Below the pieces are notes generated by a model. It had not been told where the DNA came from, did not search any database, and worked only from the letters and a program-made list of their open reading frames with translations. Position numbers and translations under genes: made by a program. From the NCBI GenBank assembly GCA_014338405.1, contig JTDE01000246.1, positions 224,962-288,961 of the forward strand: a DNA stretch of 64,000 bases, read 5' to 3'. Below, piece by piece: positions 59,245-64,000 of the stretch; position 1 is the first letter of the stretch, and every line of letters starts with the position of its first letter. This stretch comes from Paragonimus skrjabini miyazakii. Taxonomy: Eukaryota; Platyhelminthes; Trematoda; Plagiorchiida; Troglotrematidae.

Positions 59245-59829
59245 GTAAATGGTGGAACGACTGGCTAACACTTCAGGAAACCACTAAGAATTTAATAAAT
59301 ATATTGATGTCTCTAACTTTGGTGTTATCGTGAAGGTTATCAGACTTAACCACAAGGTTGGCGAGCCTAGCAAAAAATAAACACGGTCAACGGGGTGCGA
59401 ATTTGAACAAAGCGTGCGTGAATAGTCGAAGCGGTTAGAGTTCGGCTGAACAAATAACTAGTTTATACGAACAACGATTAAATCCTCAATTTAAATACAA
59501 ACCGTTTGTTATGCGTCTCATGTATTATATAAATGGGCAGTATACTGGCGCACAGGGGATCACATACCTTTCAACCAACAAACAAACTATTGGTAAAAAT
59601 ATATCTATCCCTAAATTTCCCTTAAACCACCCTGATTTACCGCTCATTGAATCCTTAATTGGTGCTGGCAGAGGTGGATCTGTAGACAGACTTTACTTAC
59701 TGATTTACTCACCGTTCACAGTCAGACTCCGACGTAACAACTAATCACGTTAGGGAGTTGGACGTGAGAGAACCTTATGCACAACCGCATGGCTGCCGCC
59801 AGTGAACGAATGTCGTCGAAAATTCCAGT
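59245..59829. other. no gene recognised
   Basis: The + strand frame 59511-59744 is unrecognised. This stretch separates the transposase remnant from the third LTR-like copy. Confidence 0.4.
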
Positions 59830-60123
59830 TGTGGGATCGAGCGAACGACGACCGGTTGAGAATAACACAGCCAGTAGACAAATAGTATATTGTTAACCTG
59901 CGAGGTCAACGCGAGAATAAACGGATACCAAGACGAAACGGTAACAGAGCGCAGCGACAAGGGTACACGCAGCGGAGTCATACGTTCGGGTGCGCGGGGT
60001 ACTTGTTGGTATATCTACTCGTTCGAACAAATGTTTAAGTACATACGAGAATTAGAAACAAAAAGAGTACAAATGGCAATCGTGGCTCTAACATAGTTGA
60101 CAATTACGAATGGGGTCACCACA
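59830..60123 (+). mobile_element. LTR-like element, copy 3
   Basis: Starts tgtgggatcg, ends gtcaccaca, giving TGTGG/CCACA termini. The same family as copies 1 and 2 but with more substitutions, so older or from another subfamily. No target-site duplication found. Confidence 0.68.
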
Positions 60124-60760
60124 CTGCTACCCTTCTAGAAGGCAACCAGAATATTAATATTCAAAGTCAATTGACTTTGAAAATGTTGCAGTGTTTCAGT
60201 TAGCCGAAACCGTTGTCACGAGCGTAAATGGTGCAATTACCCGTTTCACGGAATTCGCCTTGAAGGTCGTTCGAAAGACAAAACGGTCTTTTTGGCGCAA
60301 ATCCTCAATTTTTAAATATTTTATGAAATTTTGAAATCGGAATTTCAGGCAAAGTACTTACAGTACATCAATTGTAAATAAGCGGCGTTAATGGCAAAAT
60401 TGGAATACATCGAATAATTCTCAAAAGTATTAGCTTGGTGATAAAAATTTTCCACCATTTTCACGAAAACAACCCGTTATTGAGTGACAGTTACAGCAAC
60501 ATGGTTTCCAGTAAACACATGGCCGACTCGGCTAAGTAGGCCAGGCGTTGGCTAGGTGTTGGCCTGTCTTTTCTACTTCACTGACCAACCGAAGATGAGA
60601 AACTTCGGTGAACGGCACATTATCTTAGGACTAGTTTTGGAGTTGAACAATGATTATGAATAACCTAAGAATGATATTTTTCGCTGCAATAGGTATGTTT
60701 GACTACGGAATAAGTGGTTGTAATCTGAGTGCAAATTGTGTTCATCCAGGCTAGTTCGAT
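60124..60760. other. no gene recognised
   Basis: AT-rich, with short frames only. Confidence 0.5.
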
Positions 60761-61405
60761 AGCTCTGGGTCAGTTAATTGTCACGTGCCTCTGTAATGTG
60801 CGACCGAAACCAGCAGGCACGCACTAGTTGAATTTTAATTGGTGATGGAGCGTGCTTCTTTGTTATCGGCGTCGTTTTGGTTATCGTTTGTGTAAGTCGT
60901 GTGCATGACTTACTGGGCCTTTGGCTCATGCTTGTTTCTTGTTGCTTCCTTTAACAGGACTTTTTGGAACCCCTTCTTCGGAAGAACGCTGTCTCCTGGT
61001 ATCTCCACATTGCCTCACAGTTGGTCCGCAGGTGTGACGGACAACCAGAGTAGAAACAGCCGGCTTGCACGTTGCACCTCCGCATCATTGTTTTTGTGAT
61101 GTTTTGAGGATGGTCTTAGGTAACAATATGTCCTGTCACTTTGAATGTATGCGTGATGTCACCTACTTTTATTATTCAATAAAGATATGCTAAAGACTGA
61201 CCTGAAGACTAATTTTCACCTAGGCGTTTGATTTTTCGATCTTCATGCTCCCTAAAGCCACCTGATTAATAAACTTTTGATGCACCAAGAGTTCCGGGTG
61301 AAGGCTGTATTGTCGTAACACTATATGTCGTCGAATACGCCGGGAACGTCTACGATTTGCCATCAGCACTGTTGATGTTTCCTCCATTACTACTCCTGCC
61401 ACATT
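60761..61405 (+). repeat. left copy of large inverted duplication
   Basis: 60761-60811 pairs with 63951-64000 and 61089-61405 pairs with 63631-63946, in inverted orientation at roughly 80-90% identity by eye. The left copy has about 277 extra bases (60812-61088). On its minus strand (61402-61220) it encodes VVMEETSTVLMANRRRSRRI; the right copy encodes the matching IVMEETPTILMLIRRRSRRI on +. The conserved Arg-rich frame suggests part of a transposon protein; a Harbinger/PIF-type origin is a guess. Confidence 0.7.
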
Positions 61406-61536
61406 GGAGAATGAAATTATTTCATTAGAGAAACATGGTAGTCCTTTATTTTGCTATGTTTATTTTAAATTTAAGATGACGAAGAGGATCAGGTAGTGAC
61501 GGACATATGTCCACCCAGTAAACACTCCGACTCTGG

Positions 61537-61690
61537 CCCGGAGTCGGTCCGACTCTGGCACGAGTTGGCAAGGAGTCGGATCCGAGTGGGCGTGCAACAA
61601 AATCCAAAGCCGGTCCGACTGTGGCCAGAGTCGGATCGAGGTGGGCCAGAGTGGGATTCCAGTAGGCCAGAGTAGGATCCGAGTAGGCCA
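61537..61690 (-). repeat. degenerate 21-bp tandem repeat
   Basis: Units of the type ggatccgagtaggccagagt. On the minus strand the frame repeats every seven codons (LAYSDPT, LAYWNPT, LAHLDPT). A short minisatellite, more degenerate to the left. Confidence 0.7.
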
Positions 61691-62619
61691 ACTGCGCTAA
61701 CGGAACCTTCCTTACATTCCTAGTTATTCGCTTCAACAACTGAAGTAGTTCGAAACTTATGTAATTCAACGCCTACGACCTACTGACACCATTCCGTAAG
61801 TTTCACCGAATTCTCTTCTTAGCGATCGATCTTATCTTGCGACAAGGTGTCAAGCCAATTCAACAGGATCATTTCCGTAAGGAAGCGTTTACCACGAATG
61901 CCTTCAAATGATCTAACGCGGACCGATATGAAGATGGACAATGGACGCATCCAATAACTCTCCGAATTGCTCCTACGACGAACATACTAACGTAAACATC
62001 TTCTACGTGACCGCTGAACACGCCGCAATTAGCAGCAACACGAAAATTACCGCAATAAGAAAGTACATGTATATTTCATTAAAAAATGATAAAGTCCGAG
62101 AAGTAAAAGAAATTAGGAACAATTCCCGTTGAAGTTGAAGGCATCCTTGAATCCAGCAGGCTGTACGCGAAATACGAAGGGAACAACACCTGAAGGAAAA
62201 CAACAACAAACAGGAGGGAATGACAGGGTATGAAAAAAGGAACAATGGAGAAAAACAAGAAAGCAATACTGGAATGTAACCAAAAATATTTCCCGATTGG
62301 AAATGAACCTAGATGGGAACACACAACACGGATCAACAGGACTTGTAACCGACATGGTTTCACTACATCAAAAATCAAGTTTATGTGAAACATGCATTAT
62401 AGACCCCTACGTGGCACCTGAAGTTAGACTATGATTCTGATAAAAGTTATCAACATGTTAAGTCAAAATCTGTGGTGCACTTTTACCTGGTAGATGTACC
62501 CCCGGTGGTGACAGTAATTCCAGAGATCTTCGGGCCTCATTTCGATATAATCATTCGTGGTTATCCAAATCTACTTGGTCAACCCGGATACGAATTCAGC
62601 GGCGCTTCTGTATATTGGG

Positions 62620-62862
62620 TTAACTGCAACTAACTTCAGCCATGCATCCACGGTGCTTTTTATGTACAATTTGTAGGCAGTTGTGTGGCCCAATGTGCAC
62701 GTACGAACCCCTGAGAAGCATCTTCTTTGGGCACATACTTGGAGTGTTGCGCACAGTTCTTGGATCTAAAGGCAATTTAGGAACGAGCAGCTTCAATAAC
62801 GTGATAAGCAGCTTCAGATCAGCGGCCGTGAGAAACTTCGCGTGAATGGAGAATAATCTCAC
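62620..62862 (-). pseudogene. N-terminal fragment of a tnp2-type transposase
   Basis: The minus-strand frame reads LTAADLKLLITLLKLLVPKL, then PLDPRTVRNTPS and GSYVHIGPHNCLQ. This follows the conserved N-terminal block of animal CACTA/EnSpm transposases (LxxLLxxLxxxxPxLPLDxRTLLxTP...GxxxxFGLxxGL). It may be the displaced 5' part of the pseudogene at 57.9-58.9 kb or a second copy. Confidence 0.5.
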
Positions 62863-63630
62863 TGCGTCAGAAATAGATGAAGCTGTTACCGTAATATGGT
62901 AGTGACCAGCGATCGTGTGGCTTCTCTAAGGATCCCGGCTGCAACCGTGTTTTCCTGCTTGTTTGTTCTGTACGCATGATTCTTTGTATGCCTGCAATAG
63001 GAGGCCTGATATGAACTCAGTGCCACTTTCTTCAGTCGTGAAACTAATTGCACGCAGCGAATGCTTGCTCTCTTCCTAACGACTCATCTATTATTCTATT
63101 CTTCAAGGTCGTTTAACTGAACCTTTTTGAGCGTTGTTTAACGCACTCGAAGGTTCCACGCTTTTTATCGCCTGGCGCGCTTTTGAGCGCCGCCGAGTGG
63201 GCTGTGGCCCATTTCGTGCTTCTCTTTCTTTTCCTCTTGATTGTTGCCGTTGGTCCCAGACTAGGCTAGAACTAACTACTTATCATATTTCCAAATATTG
63301 CTGGAAATATATGGTTTGTTTCCAAACCCTGCTGCCTTCTTTAGTTCGATGTCTGTTGGGACTGCGTTTCGATTGCTCTTCAGGAAAGGCGTTCTAAATT
63401 GTTAGTGGACGAGGGTCTAGCGCATACCCACTTGTCCACCACAGTATCTACTACAACAATTGATTATGTTGTATACAGAACTCACATGAGCCGTGCTGAT
63501 TGCGTATCGCCTCAACAGATGAGACTGGATACATGTCCCTCACCACCTGGTCATCTTCGTGATCTTCAACGTAATAAAATCATAATAAGGAACTACCAGT
63601 TTTCTCTGATGGAATAATTCCACTCTACGA
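62863..63630. other. no gene recognised
   Basis: The frames at 63134-63397 and 63399-63617 (+) lack motifs. Confidence 0.4.
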
Positions 63631-64000
63631 AGTGACAGGGATAGTAATGGAGGAAACACCGACAATACTGATGCTAATTCGTAGACGTTCCCGCCGTATT
63701 CGACGATATATAGTGGTACGACAATACAGCCTCCGCCCGGAACTCATGGTGCATCAAAGTTTATTAACCAGATGGCTTCATGGAGTATGAAGATGCAAAA
63801 ATCAAACACCTAGGTGAAAATTAATCTTCAGACCAAGTTGTATCAAGTCTTCACTGAATAATAAAAGTAGGTTATATCACACAAACATTCACAGTGACAT
63901 GACATATCGTTATCTAAGATTATCTATAAAACATCACAAAAAACAACAGTGTGAAAGCCGACCAAACCAGAGGCACGTGACAAGCAAATGACCCAGAGCT
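63631..64000 (-). repeat. right copy of large inverted duplication (cut by window end)
   Basis: Reverse complement of the left copy at 60761-61405, without the 277-base insert. On + it carries an Arg-rich frame (RRRSRRIRRYIVVRQYSLRP) matching the left copy, ending at a stop near 63790. Continues past the window edge. Confidence 0.7.

Noticed and set aside
62003..62393. Hydrophobic minus-strand frames (80-104 residues) that look like membrane proteins
   Set aside because: They are the complement of an A/G-rich stretch (aaaaacaacaac-type sequence). Three overlapping minus-strand frames (62003-62266, 62079-62393 and 62113-62355) are open together, which points to composition and not coding.
1..64000. 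CRISPR arrays, bacterial operons, rRNA or true tRNA genes
   Set aside because: No regular direct repeats with spacers, no polycistronic bacterial ORFs and no cloverleaf-forming tRNA were seen. B-box-like stretches (about 16.4, 25.0, 49.1, 50.6 and 51.0 kb) lack pairing stems.

Overview
The window is eukaryotic, animal-type genomic DNA. It is AT-rich, with small exons split by GT-AG introns of 85 bp to 9 kb and many decayed mobile elements. No marker in it fixes the species. Long introns, a compact divergent gene set and a TRPA1-like channel make a flatworm, probably a trematode, my best guess; this is inference.

Region 1 (about 2.0-44.3 kb, + strand): one large gene for a TRPA1-type ion channel. 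I traced 18 internal coding exons that join in phase: about ten ankyrin repeats, the cysteine-rich linker, six membrane segments with the pore loop, the TRPA1 post-S6 signature and a C-terminal coiled coil. The first exon(s) are not in the window or not recognisable. The last exon is uncertain. The introns hold mobile-element debris, including a 468-bp element with an 11-bp target-site duplication (33.1-33.6 kb) and a foldback element of 530-700 bp (37.1-37.8 kb).

Region 2 (44.9-47.6 kb, + strand): three phase-compatible exons whose product aligns, from memory, with HUS1, the PCNA-like subunit of the 9-1-1 DNA-damage clamp. The N-terminal exon was not found. From the opposite strand (51.8-48.0 kb) a set of well-spliced exons of an unrecognised gene converges on it.

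Region 3 (52.0-57.0 kb): two nearly identical, inverted 300-bp LTR-like elements flank a stretch with several candidate + strand exons of an unrecognised gene. One of these encodes a Cys-rich end, and the putative start codon lies just after one LTR.

Region 4 (57.0-64.0 kb): repeat-rich DNA with a frameshifted CACTA/EnSpm (tnp2-type) transposase pseudogene on the minus strand, a third LTR-like copy, a 21-bp tandem repeat, and a large inverted duplication that runs off the right edge.

TRPA1 would act as a plasma-membrane sensory cation channel and HUS1 in nuclear checkpoint signalling. Their adjacency probably has no functional meaning beyond possible shared transcription.
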